Of a DNA stretch of 64,000 nucleotides, positions 1-11,731 are shown in pieces. Under the pieces are notes generated by a model. The model had not been told where the DNA came from. It was given only the letters and a program-made list of their open reading frames with translations, and did no database searches. The position numbers and the translations under genes are program-made. Position 1 is the stretch's first letter. Every line of letters starts with the position of its first letter. Source of the DNA: Megalobrama amblycephala (lineage: Eukaryota > Chordata > Actinopteri > Cypriniformes > Xenocyprididae). Location: the NCBI RefSeq assembly GCF_018812025.1, contig NC_063049.1, positions 36,904,447-36,968,446 on the forward strand. Direction: 5' to 3'.

Positions 1-410
1 AAGAAGCTGAGGGTAAAGGTGATGGACTGGCTAAGCATGTCTCCAGACCTAAACCCTATTGAGCATCTGTGGGGCATCCTCAAACAGAAGGTGGAGGAGC
101 ACAAGATCTCTAACATCCACCAGCTCCATGATGTCATCATGGATGAGTGGAAGAGAAGCTCTGGTGAACTCCATGCCTCCATACATTTTCACTAAGGGGT
201 GTACTCACTTTTGTGGCCAGCAGTTTAGACATTAATGGATGTGTGTTGAGTTGGTTTGAGGGGACAGCAAATTTACACTGTTATACAAGCTGTACACTCA
301 CTACTTTACATTTTAGCAAAGTGTAATTTCTTCAGTGTTGTCACATGAAAAGATATAATAAAATATTTACAAAAATGTGAGAGGTGTACTCACTTCTGTG
401 AGATACTGTA
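1..410 (+). mobile_element. Tc1-like (Tzf/Tdr2-type) transposon, 3' part
   Basis: The window opens inside a Tc1/mariner element. Frame 1 encodes the transposase C-terminus, with SPDLNPIEHLWGILKQ (holding the third catalytic acidic residue) and a stop at 193-195. The 3' inverted repeat follows and ends ...GAGATACTGTA at 410, next to TA. The element is inserted in a titin intron on the opposite strand. The rest lies outside the window. Confidence 0.9.
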
Positions 411-542
411 TATCACAGAAGTGTAATTTCCATTTAAGTGCTGATAATTACTGGTATCTTTCATTTAAGTTGAGAATCCCAAAATTAATAATGTAATAAT
501 GGTAAATTTGTAGAGCATTCCTGAAATCCATTGTATACACAC

Positions 543-827
543 CTGTCACTGCATTCACATTAGCATGACAAATATCTCTTCCGTAGGCGTTTGAGACTTC
601 ACAAGAGTATTTCCCTGTGGTGTTCTTGTCACATTCATGAAGACATTCCAAAATGCAGGAGTTATCTGTGACTCTTGTATTGTATCGATACGATGCATAG
701 AGTTGTTTGCCATCTTTGTACCAGGTCACAAACAATTTCCGGGCTCCAGTAAATGTGCATTCAAGTCTTAGTTTTTTGCTCATTGGAATGGACAGATCTG
801 TCAACTTCTTCACAAAACGGGCAGGTT
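543..827 (-). CDS. ttn: Titin exon: triplicated I-band Ig, copy C (last in window)
   Basis: The exon has 285 nt, phase 1-1: FVKKLTDLSIPMSKKLRL, FVTWYKDGKQLYASYRYN, YSCEVSNAYGRDICHANV. Six Cys lie between the LRLEC and SCEV strands. The intron that follows is cut by a Tc1 element whose end lies at 410, so the array may continue outside the window. Confidence 0.95.
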
Positions 828-1004
828 CTGAGGTGAAGAGGATTAAAAACCTTTAGTCCAGGAAATTATAGGCCTATATATTAGAGAAGTGTGTAATTTC
901 CATTTAAGTGCTTATAATTACTGGTATCTTTCATTCAAATTGAAAAGCCCAAAATTAATAGTGTAATAATGCTAGAGAATCATTCAAATCCATAGTATAC
1001 ACAC

Positions 1005-1289
1005 CCGTCACTGCAGTCACGTTAGCATGACAAATATCTCTTCCGTAGGCATTGGAAACTTCACAAGAGTATTTCCCTGTGGTGTTCTTGTCACATTCAT
1101 GAAGACATTCCAAAATGCAGGAGTTATCTGTCACTTTTGTATTGTATCTGTACGATGCATAGAGTTGTTTGCCATCTTTGTACCAGGTCACAAACAATTT
1201 CCGGGCTCCAGTAAATGTGCATTCAAGTCTTAGTTTTTTGCTCATTGGAATGGACAGATCTGTCAACTTCTTCACAAAACGGGCAGGTT
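1005..1289 (-). CDS. ttn: Titin exon: triplicated I-band Ig, copy B
   Basis: The exon has 285 nt, phase 1-1, and is nearly identical to the copy at 543-827 (for example NTK for NTR, VTAVT for VNAVT). Flanking introns are also nearly identical, and the copies start 462-463 bp apart. Confidence 0.95.
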
Positions 1290-1467
1290 CTGAGGTGAAG
1301 AGGATTAAAAACCTTTAGTCCAGGAAATTATATATAGGCCCATATATTAGAGAAGTGTAATTCCAGTTTAGTGCTTATAATTACTGGTATCTTTCATTTA
1401 AATTGAAAAGCCCAAAATTAAAAGTGTAAAAATGCTAGAGAATTATTCAAATCCATAGTATACACAC

Positions 1468-1752
1468 CCGTCACTGCAGTCACATTAGCATGACAAATAT
1501 CTCTTCCGAAGGCATTGGAGACTTCACAAGAGTATTTCCCAGTGGTGTTCTTGTCACATTCATGAAGACATTCCAAAATACAGGAGTTATCTGTGACTCT
1601 TGTATTGTATCTGTACGATGCATAGAGTTGTTTGCCATCTTTGTACCAGGTCACAAACAATTTCCGGGCTCCAGTGAATGTGCACTCAAGTCTCAACTTT
1701 TGGCTCATTGGGATGTAAAAGTTGCTCAGTTTCTTCACAAAGCGGGCAGGTG
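1468..1752 (-). CDS. ttn: Titin exon: triplicated I-band Ig, copy A (first in transcript)
   Basis: The exon has 285 nt, phase 1-1: FVKKLSNFYIPMSQKLRL, FVTWYKDGKQLYASYRYN, YSCEVSNAFGRDICHANV. It is the most divergent of three near-identical tandem copies (SNFY for TDLS, NAFGRD for NAYGRD, PMSQ for PMSK). Of two possible acceptors the one ending at 1753 matches the other copies. Confidence 0.94.
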
Positions 1753-3514
1753 CTGATGCTGTGAGGAACAGTATAGCTAGAGTTACATCTCTACAAATAG
1801 GGGTTGTATAAAAAAATTATGATTGTAGCATTAAAATGTTGTTCTGGAGTTAATATACATTCACCATGACAAGTCAAATGTATTTAATTACAAGAGTAAT
1901 AACTGAAATCCATGTTGAGCACAGCATCTGATTTAAAGAATTACATAATTTTGAAAGAATACTGATATTGACATTCCAAGATGGTTGTCTGTTTTCCATT
2001 CCTTAGCCAATTCATAATTATATAATTTAGCATTCCATGTAAGAGGTAAAACATTGGGGAACAACAAGAGACCGTGTCACTTTAGCATGTGACTGGTTAT
2101 TTCATAAGAGTGGTTATTTCACTGCACAATCCAAGAATAAAAAGGAATTCCAATACTCCAGTAAAGGCCAAGTGCCATCATTTCTGTGCCATCCTTCAAG
2201 TCAAGATATCTGAACTGACATTTACTCAGTTTGTGACAAAAGAAAAGACTGAAAACTCTTCAATATTAATGGCTTGACATGAAATGTAATGCGTCCATTT
2301 TGAAGAATGTTGCAGTTTCTGTCCCATTTTGGTTTCTTCCAAACACAAGATGTCTCTTGAACCTCTTCCATTTCATCAGCTTTTCAAAAAGTTTGGGTAG
2401 ATTGAGTCTTCGGAAAGGCATGTGGTTCTGATTCAGATAAGAACATTTTCATAAGACGAAGAATTTGTACAAGATGCGTTGTTTGACGTTTTGCAGTCAG
2501 TTTTGCCAGCAACCACTGTCAAGATATCCATTATTAATTGACCAGTAAAACCAGTCACAGTTTCTGACATCCACAACAAGATAAAGCAAAGCAAATACTG
2601 TCAGATGAAGACAAAACTAAACCTAGACCAAACATCCTTAGCAACAAGTACATACCAAACATGGGATTGTGAAGGCACTGAATCACTTGACAAAAGCAAT
2701 AAGAACTGTGATTTTCAAATAAAGAGAATGAAATACAACAAAAGATAGATTCGTATCCATTATAGAAAAGGTATGCAAAACGCAATCCAGTCTAAAAGAA
2801 CCCCAAGCAATGTTCAAATATCTTAAGATACTGCATCCTTTTGCCAACCTTTAACTACAAGAGAAGCAGAACAACTAATTACTCTAGCATAATTCAATTC
2901 AAATGCACTCAATTCTATCTTCAAATGTTATTGTAAGAATCTAAAGACTAGCTTCCAGGACAAAGAATCAGTATAATAAAAAAAAAAACCCACAGGCCTT
3001 GGAAATACAAAGCCAGAAGCACAAGTAAAAAGTCCAGTGAAAAAAAGTCAGAATCCAGTCAGTAATTGACCATAGATGTTACGAACATAGACAAAAAGGT
3101 TTAATATAGTAAAAGGAATTAGAATTAATTATATTATTCAGTGTGTTTGTTTTCTAAAGAATGAATTTACGAATCGTATTAGTGATTAACATCTCCTGAT
3201 GTAATGTATAAACTACATGAAAAGTTGCAAAATATAAAATTTCAAAATTGTACTATACTTTTAACCTTACTGGTATTGCACTGGTGTTTTTATGTTTTTA
3301 TGCTTGATGTTGAAAAATTTTGATATTGCAGGTCAACCTTGAAAAATTAAAAATAAATCAGATAATTCATGGCAACAGCAACTGCTTAATTGTCTGAAAG
3401 CATTGTTAAAAGTTTTAGCTTGCCATTGTAGCCCGCGCTGCCTGTTAGTAACACACCTGTTAGTGCTGGGAACCTGCAGCGATTATTCTTCTTGTCTTTC
3501 TCAAGCATACTAAC
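1753..3514 (-). other. Titin intron without other features
   Basis: A 1.76-kb AT-rich intron between the divergent Ig exon and the Ig triplication. No reading frame with splice signals and Ig motifs was seen on either strand. Confidence 0.7.
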
Positions 3515-3784
3515 CTCTTATTATAGCAACTGATTTTGAGGTGATTTTTCCAACTTCGTTTGATAGGCTACATTGGTACTCCCCAAAATCTGAACTTTCA
3601 AAGGGACGTGTCTCCAAATATTCAATTAAATCTTCAAAAAATATTTTGTCAGAATTTATGTGCCTCTTATTCTTCAACAAGTTTATTTCAAATGGGGTAG
3701 TACCAATGAGCTCACTCCCAAATAAAGCACTGGTCACCTTCTCTACATCCAGCATTGGTAATTCTTTTGTGATGGAGGGGGTTT
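3515..3784 (-). CDS. ttn: Titin exon: divergent I-band Ig lacking core residues
   Basis: The exon has 270 nt, phase 1-1, intact and in frame: TPSITKELPMLDVEKVTS, TPFEINLLKNKRHINSD, YQCSLSNEVGKITSKSV. The first core Cys position reads Ser (VTSALFG) and the core Trp position reads Leu (EINLLKN). The later Cys in YQC remains. Acceptor TTCTCAG and donor GTTAGT are sound. Confidence 0.88.
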
Positions 3785-4378
3785 CTGAGAATAAAAATTA
3801 AACGGATTTCAGCAAAACCATAGTCAAAAACTCGTATTCCTATTATTAATAGTACTGATCATCTTGATAACAATAACTATAACTACACTAGCAACCAGCT
3901 CAGGTTTTTTTCCGGGGGGGGGTTCCTCACCAAACCTAATTTTATGATTTTATGTATATAAAATTATCCACATATATTCTAAGCATTCAATATCTTACCA
4001 ATCAAAGGCAATGTCACACAAGGCTCAAGAGCCCCAAAACTTTGCAGTGCAGTTGCATTTAGATTCTAAAGAACGCAAAGTGTGTGGAAATACTTTGGTG
4101 GGTAGGTAGTGAGTTGCTGAATAACCAGCATTTTCATCATCTGTACCTTTTTACACACTTGCACACACAGAGATATGTACACTACAGCACATCACAAATC
4201 AAGACAACATGTATCACTAGGGACATTTTCTGCACAGGACTTACCATGTTGTCAAAAAAGAAGAGCAGTTTGGTCCCTACTCTACAAGCAAAGCAATAAC
4301 GTCTACATTGGTCTTGCCATTTTTGAAAGCCAACTATGGTATGACTCTTCCTTGCATTCTTAAGTGATCCTATGCATC

Positions 4379-4876
4379 CATTTCAGTCATGTGACTTTTT
4401 TCTGATCATCCACCATATTTATGACCATCAGTAGGGAAGAGTTATAGCAGTGAATACAAAAAGCACATGAACAGAGATACCAAGAAAACAATCACTGGAT
4501 CCATACCCAAGTCCCAGAATACATTTTACAGATATCAAGTTAGCATAGACCCTAACAAAATCAAATATACTTTTTTCAATATTTTCATCCAAAATCCATC
4601 TCCATAGCCCATCATACAGAGAGACAGTTATATAGAGATGGACTGTGAATTAAATATACATTTATAAATGTATTTGAATGTTAGATTGGGTAGGGTCTGA
4701 GCTAATGTCAGATCTGTAAATATGTTTTCTAGGATTTGATCTGGTATGGATCAAATACAGTGATCAACATTTTTTTCTTAGTATCTCTGTTCAGGTGTTT
4801 TTGTTTTCATCAACTTTTCTTTTCCCCACTGATGGTCATAACTATGGTGGATAAAGTAACGTAACTGAAATTGATG
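4379..4876. mobile_element. Foldback/MITE with ~140-bp inverted arms in a titin intron
   Basis: The left arm (about 4379-4515) and right arm (about 4728-4876) are inverted copies. Shared blocks include CCACCATA-TTATGACCATCAGT and GAACAGAGATAC, and the arms enclose about 210 bp. There is no open frame of note. This fits a non-autonomous foldback element. Confidence 0.75.
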
Positions 4877-5476
4877 AATTCCCAAAATTATAATCCAATA
4901 TGCACTCAACAAACAATGGAATATATAAATCTGAATATCAGTTACCTCTACAACATAAGGCCATCAAAATATTTGATAACCTGTATCATAGATGTATTGC
5001 AAATATTTACAGCTAGTTCACATAGTAGAAAATATCTTTACTTATTAGAAGAGATTCTAAAATTAGTACAAGTAATGTATTTTTAAATGGAAAAAAGAAA
5101 AAGAAAAAAAGATCTTAAAACCATCACATACATTTCCTAGTGTCTGGGCTTAAACATGGTTACAGAGACAGGTGGAAATATTGATCCCAGGTGGATTTAC
5201 TATATTAATAAAAAAATAAAAAAGAGCGAATAAAAAGAATAATATTGAGAGGAAGACATTTTCAGTGATCTAAAAATCACTTTGAAAGAATTTAAGATGA
5301 ATCATATATTGCTTATATATGATTACAAAACATACACAACTCATTGTCATACACAAGAGTGCAGATTGGATTTCAAGGAGAGAAAAAAATGCTGAACCCT
5401 TAAAAATCAGTAACCTTTGTTAAAGAGTTGTCGGCAGCAGAAGCAAAGCATATAATGTCAAAACCAGTTGACTCAC

Positions 5477-5755
5477 CAGTGATGTTCATTTTAGCAGAGC
5501 AGGTGTCACTACCGTGCTTGTTTGAGGCACGACAACTGTATTCACCACTGTCGGCCTTTGTTGGGTTAAGGAGCTCCAGAGATGATGTGCTTTGCCAGCT
5601 GATGATCCTAAACTTGTCACTCTGTCTAATCTCTGAGCCAGACTTGAACCACTTGAAGGTCACATTAGGTGTCTCTTCAATCTCGCATTCAAATTTCACT
5701 GGGCTGCCGATGGTGCTCTCCATATCACAAATCTTCTTCTTGAAAACTGGAGGCA
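5477..5755 (-). CDS. ttn: Titin exon: I-band Ig
   Basis: The exon has 279 nt, phase 1-1: PPVFKKKICDMESTIG, FECEIEETPNVTFKWFKSG, YSCRASNKHGSDTCSAK. A full C-W-C Ig and the expected next module after the giant exon. Confidence 0.95.
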
Positions 5756-6160
5756 CTGAAATTTGTAAGAAGATAAAATACAAAAATGAATACTTAGCCT
5801 GATTTGTGTGATATATAAGGATTCATCAGAAATGGGAAGGTAGGAATGAAAGTAATCCTGGGATGACATGAAAAAAAAAAAGAATGATGTGAACGTTAGC
5901 AAATAGGTGATGAAGAGCCATACATGACATGGTCATGCTTGAAGAACTCAGCAGAAGATGAAAATGTGCCATATTATATTGAAAGAGGATGAAAAGATAT
6001 TTAGCATACATAATGTATGCTTAAAAATAATTCTAAAAGAAATGGTGAAGTAATGGAAAGATGATGTAGCGGGTGCCAACTGGTTGATTAGTGATGGTCT
6101 GAGTTGATTTGTTAAGAATGATCTATATCATCTAAGATGACAAAATCCACACAGTCCAAC

Positions 6161-9100
6161 CTCTTGAGACAACAGTGAGCCTTGATGATGATGATGATAT
6201 CTTGCCAGCTTCACTCACAGCTTCACAGGTGTATTCACCTTCATGTTTCACCTTGATAGCTTTGTTGATTACTAGTGTGTAAGAATCGTTGTCCTTTAAA
6301 CATTTGAACTCTTTGCCAGATTTGATCAATTCTCCATTCAAAAGCCAGTTTACACTTTTTACACCTTTTATTCTCACAGACAATGTAACTTTGGAATTCT
6401 CCTCTGCAGTAATGTCTTTTAATGGTATTTCAAACAAGAGCTCTTCGGTCAAATGCTCAATCAAAATGTCCTCTGTTAAAACCTTCTCTCTTTTGTCTTC
6501 TTGAATAAGAACATTCATAGACTCTTCCACAGCGATCTGCCTAGGAGGTGCATCAACTGTAATATCTGAAACACACACCTCTCTCTTATAATGTTCAGAT
6601 GAAATGGATTTCATTTCCCTGCGTTCAGTCTCACTGAAACTGTGGACCTCCATTTTGGATTCTACAGCCTTCTGAGTTGCATGGTGCTCTGACTCCAGGA
6701 TAGCAGTTTGCCTTTGAGTCATTGCAGACTGCAAAGAGACTTGAGCTTCTGTTTGCAGAGCAGCAGACTGCATTTTAGGTGTTGTAAACATTTCAACATT
6801 TTCTGTTAAAATTGTTGTGGATAATGGATATGAAGAAGCTTGGCTAGCCAGCAATCTCTCGGGTCTGTCAAGTTTTAAGATGTTTGACTGTTCAGAGCTG
6901 AAGACAGGTTTCTCCTGATTAAGTATAGAATAGAAAGCAGCATGAAGTTCGTTTTTAAGAGCCGCTGTCTGAGGGTATACACCCTCGAAGACAATTGTAA
7001 TTTCTATAGGTGGACCAGCTGTTGTAATAAGGTAAGTGAACATCATGCATTTCGGTTCCATACGCACATTGACCTCCTTTACTTCCACAACTCCTAAACC
7101 TTGCACTACATCTGCCAAAATCAAAGGCTGATCACAAGCCACAGCAGACTGAAGTGTCATTTTTAACTGCTGTTTGATGTCCAAGCTGTGTGATTTTGGT
7201 ACAGGAATTACAAAGGTAAGTTCCTTGGGAAGAGTTTTGCTTTCCTGTGATTCACTTACTAAAAGAGGTTCGAATGGCTGTGTTGTAATGTTTATTTTAG
7301 TCCCCTCTGATCTGGTAAATCCTTCAGACATTTCACCTGTCAGAGTAAGTTTTTCCTCCATAAGTATTGACTGCCTTACAGACTGACCTTCTTGAATCTG
7401 AACTGCAAAGTCTTGCTCTGCAGCCTCAAGAGCAACACAACTTTCTGTTGATATGGCTTTTTCCTCTACATGCAAAGGCTGAACAGGTACTCTAGGCTCT
7501 ACATCTGTCTTACAAGTGAATTTCTCAACTGCTTTGAAACTGTCTGTGAAACCCTCTTCTATAGAATGAGATTCAGACATGGACGCTGCATGCATGTTAT
7601 TCCACCAATCCTCTTTCTGCACAATTGCACTATGCGGCTTGACTTCACTGGCAATAGGGCTTTCCTTTGAAAGTGGTATAGGCTGTGAGACTACCTGAAG
7701 AACACTCAAGGGTCTGGCTTCTGTTTTTTGCTCAATCTTAAGACCTTTTACTGTCACATCAAGACCTTTGGTATAATCTGAAGTCAGTTCTACTCGTTCT
7801 TCTTTAGTGGCTACAAATTTACAGTCTTTTTCTTGTCTCTGGGTGGCTTTCTGTTCATCTGGTTTTTCAAATGAAAGTAACCCTTCTTTACATAAAGTAG
7901 TTTTCGACTGCAGCGAGTGGAGATGCAGTTGGGCAGGAACCTCTACTCTAGGCTTTGCAACCATTGCGGTATCCTTGGATGCCAACTGTGTTACTTGTTC
8001 ATAAAAAACTGTTTTCTGGTCATCAGAAGAAACTGTGTGTAAAAGAACTGGCATTTTTCTGACATCCGCCAACTCCAAATCTGGCTTCTCAATGGTAAAT
8101 CTGCCTTCAGAGAGAAGAGTGTCTTGGTCTTTGATAAGCTGTAAATTAAGCACCTGATCCAATTCTTTCTGGGAATGGACTGAAAAAGGATGCTCCAGGA
8201 CAGGTATTTCAGTGGTTTTGTCAGCTTGAAGCTTGTTCTTTTCTTCAATAATCAGGGCTGATTTTAATATTGGATCTTTAGAGAGCTGAGCAGTTTCCTT
8301 AACTGGCCTATGCATTTCAAGGGGTTTTTCTTTTAAAAGGGTGTGCTCAGTTTCACTAACTGATGTAAGTACTGGTTTGGCTTGTTCCTCTTCTGCTAAA
8401 CATTCAATGGACTCAACAGTTGCTAGCTCTGCAGTATGACATGCTGTAAGCGCGACATTCTCCGATGATGTTGCAGTATACAATAACTTAACCCCTTCGG
8501 TAACTTTGTAGCTTCTCGCCTCTTCAGGGCTTTTAATATTTGTGCATTCCTCTCGTAGAATTGGCAACTTAATTTCAACTTGAGGACCAATAACACTAAC
8601 CTTTGGTGCTAAAGTTGTGTGAATCTTTTCTGTTTCACTTTTTATCAAATCCTCAGCTTTCACTATGCTAAGAGGTGTAGTACTCTCTGAAATAGCAGAC
8701 ATAAGTTTTGAGGGTGTCTCAAAACTCAATTCAAGCTCTTTGACTTCTGGACTAACAATATGATCACAGTGCTGTTCACTAAAGCTTTTGTTTTCTTGTA
8801 CGGCAGAGATCATTGCAGCCATATGCAGTTGTTTCAGAGGAGTTGCCACCACTGGGTTTGGCTGGGCAGGGGCAACTTTTACTTCCTCCTGCACATCATG
8901 AGACTGCAATACTGCTGCTTGGTGAGTTACCTGCTCCATTTGCACAGTGGCTGCAGATATATCTAAAGTATGCAAGGTTTCTATCTGCTCACTTGCAACA
9001 GTTTGTCTCTCTTCTGTGGCAATGGTGTAAGCCATCTGGTGTCCCTGCTGAAGGCTAGTTCTGACTTGTTCCGGAAGGCTGACACTATGTAACTCAGTGG

Positions 9101-9853
9101 CTTCAGATGTTAAAACAGTCCTCAAGAATACATTAAGTTTTGCACTGCAAGAAGTTTCTCCAAGAGGATTAGATGCCTTACAAGAGTAAAGACCACTGTC
9201 ACTTTGTTGAATGCCCAATATCTTTAAATATCCAGACCCATCTTTGTTGTTCACAATGATGCAGTACTTGCTAGGCTGTATATAGTTGCTATCTCTGTAC
9301 CACTGAACATCAGGAAATGGAACCCCTGTTACAGTGTATTCAAAGAGAGCATGGCTCCCAACTGCGCACTGCACATGCTCAATTGCTTTGATGAAATACG
9401 GAGGCTGCCCAATGGTCTCTTCTTGTTTCTTTATGTCTTTCACATTTACATGAAGATAGGAAGTACATGTTGACTTGCCAAATCGGTTGCTCGCTGTGCA
9501 AGAATACTCTCCCTCCAACTCTTTGGTAATCTTAGTTATGACAAGAGTGTGTTCTTCCTTCTCTTGGACAAATGTATAAAAAGATGAGGACTTTATCAAT
9601 TGGCCATTGTGGTACCACTGAATAAATGGCTTAGGAAATCCAGACACAATCACAGTAAACTTAGCCGTGTTTCCAACAGTTGCAATTGCTGATGAGAATT
9701 TGGTAACAAAAACTGGCTTTTCTGGCTTTTTCTCTAATGACTCTGAAAATAATTTAGACTCTGGCTGGAGTTCAAATGTTTTGCTTTTTTCTTTTAAATG
9801 AAGACTTGTTGCGCAAGAATCCTCCTCAGTTGAGATAGTCGAGGTAGAAAACA
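6161..9853 (-). CDS. ttn: Titin giant exon: two Ig, long unique linker, one Ig
   Basis: The exon has 3693 nt, 1231 codons, phase 1-1. Two Ig domains (about residues 48-140, PVFVTKFSSAIATVG and YSCTASNRFGKSTC; 155-245, PPYFIKAIEHVQCAVGSH) are followed by about 880 residues of linker without Ig fold, rich in Glu, Gln, Ser, Thr, Val and Leu, and a final Ig (about 1135-1225, KSVNWLLNGELIKSG, YTCEAVSEAGK). Mammalian titin has the same architecture in its large exon just after I15. The linker carries loose repeats of the type L-EG----EKPD. It is probably an extensible element; no enzymatic motif was seen. Confidence 0.95.
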
Positions 9854-10117
9854 CTGAATAAAAAATGATGAAATGGTTCATTTGTCATAATATAGATATA
9901 TATCATATAATACAACTGCCATAATATATATCATAATATCTACAAAATACATAAATAAAACACTCTGTTAGTAGAGGGAAAAAACTGCAGATTCATTATA
10001 AATGCAAATATTTTTATAAAAGTATGTACAGCAAAAATAAATAAAGGCCTCACAACAAAATTAAACAAAGTAAACAGAAGATAACAAGTCACCATAATTT
10101 GCATTTTATTCATTTAC

Positions 10118-10159
10118 CTTTGGCTTCTTCATAACTGGCCTCCTCATCCACTTTAGGCA
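10118..10159 (-). CDS. ttn: Titin 42-nt micro-exon
   Basis: The exon has 42 nt, phase 1-1, and encodes VPKVDEEASYEEAK, an acidic 14-residue linker. The acceptor is TTTTCACAG, the donor GTAAAT. It is in phase with both neighbours and has coding-like content, but it is the smallest exon in the model and may be optional. Confidence 0.7.
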
Positions 10160-10459
10160 CTGTGAAAACACAAACAAATATTAGATATGTGACAGCAGCA
10201 GTTTCTGTGCAGTATATCATAAAAACCCATATTCTCCTTCAAGCATAATGAAAATGGACCACATCTCCCTTGTAGAACACCCATGACAGGTGTCCACTGC
10301 AGTCACTGTCAGACTCCCTTAGAAACAACATTTGCATGTTGTGATTTTTTTTCCTTTTTTTTCTGTCCCTTTCTACTTATAAGAGTGGACATATGAGTAA
10401 AAAAGTGTGCCCAGGGCTAACATAAAAGGTGGTAAAGACCAAAGCATGCAAATGCCAAC

Positions 10460-10954
10460 CTGTCTTCATTCTGAGATGAGTGCTGCATGTTTTGTCTCCA
10501 GCAGCATTGATAACTTTGCAAGAATGTGTGCCCCCTTGGTCAGAACCAATATTCTTTACATTTAAGTAGCACAAGGGCCCATCATGTTTCAAGGAGTATG
10601 ACCTTGGCTCTTCAACATTCAACTGGTTGTGTAGCCATACAACGAATGGAGAGGGGCTTCCTTTGATTACATAATAAAGAGAAGCACTCTCCCTTTGTTT
10701 GGCAAGGAATTCTGGGGACAGTTTCACAAGGAACTCTGGCTGAATTGCATCATATATGTCACGCTCCAACAAAGGGATAACATCAGGATTGTAATGTCGG
10801 CTTATCTGCCACTTTGTTGTCAGGGCTCCAACATTCTGTAGGGACTCCTGCTTTTCTTGGTCAGTGGCCTTTTTACTTGACTCATTTTCAGTTTTAGAAG
10901 ATTTACTGATAGAATCGGAGGGTACGGGGGTTTCGTTGGGGTTCGCTTCTTTAG
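10460..10954 (-). CDS. ttn: Titin exon: polar linker plus extra Ig
   Basis: The exon has 495 nt, phase 1-1. About 65 residues of polar linker (KEANPNETPVPSDSISK, TDQEKQESLQNVG) are followed by an Ig: PEFLVKLSPEFLAKQRES, SPFVVWLHNQLNVEE, HSCKVINAAGDKTCST. The first core Cys appears replaced by Tyr (LYYVIKG). Confidence 0.9.
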
Positions 10955-11251
10955 CTGAGTGAGAATAAAGTTAGGGAAATTTATTAGGGATTATTCAGTA
11001 ATTCAGCAAGATATTTTAGCATTGATAAGAACAAAAACGTTAGTAAGATGGAGGATGATGTTAGGCCAGGCATGTGAAGGATCAAACTATTTAAAGTATT
11101 AAAATAGATTACATGGGATATTACATTGTAAATTCAATTCAAAATGAAAGTTGGTTATAACCACATAAAACATATTTTAGATTAACAAAACACCAGCAGG
11201 AAGCAGATGGGATGAAATGAGCATCAAAGACAAAACAAAAACTATAACCAC

Positions 11252-11731
11252 CTTCCACTGTGAGCTGTGCAGACGTTCGACTCTCGCCATTTCTATTTTT
11301 AACAGTACAGCAGTAATGTCCCTGGTCCCCAAGATGGACATTGAAAATGATGAGAGAAATGAGCTGGCCTTGATGTACATACTGCACCCTTTCTGTATTT
11401 GTGATTGTCCTTCCGTTATGATCCCATACAATTTCAGTAAATGGCTGTCCACTGAAGGAACACTTGAACTGAGCCACATCACCCAGGCTGACAATTATAT
11501 CACCCATTTTCTGGGTCAAAACAGGGCTTGTAGAATATTCTTCCACAGAGGTAACTTGTTGGACATCTATGCTTTTAACAGATGTTGTGGACATCATCAC
11601 TGTAGAGACGCTTTCAAAAGTTTGCATAGTGGAAGAATGAATCTCACTCATGGTCTGGGAGGTGACCATCTCCGAATGAGTCATTCCGGTGCTCGAAACA
11701 CTTTGCCTACCTACTGTTCTCACACTGAGAT
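11252..11731 (-). CDS. ttn: Titin exon: Ser/Thr-rich linker plus extra Ig
   Basis: The exon has 480 nt, phase 1-1. About 70 residues of Ser/Thr/Met-rich linker (SEMVTSQTMSEIHSSTM) are followed by an Ig: VLTQKMGDIIVSLGDVAQ, FKCSFSGQPFTEIVWDHNG, YCCTVKNRNGES. From memory, mammalian canonical titin has no exon of this type at this place. A second acceptor 7 nt inside the exon is out of phase. Confidence 0.9.

Larger units (their letters stand above)
543..1752 (-). repeat. ttn: Tandem triplication of one Ig exon with its intron
   Basis: Three direct repeats of about 462 bp, each one exon plus intron. Introns share long identical stretches such as CTTATAATTACTGGTATCTT. Within-window identity is clearly higher than between any other two titin exons here. 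Confidence 0.95.

Noticed and set aside
2555..2785. Minus-strand frame in the 1.76-kb titin intron as a possible missed Ig exon
   Set aside because: It lacks the Trp and YxC motifs of Ig domains and has no matching acceptor and donor in phase 1.
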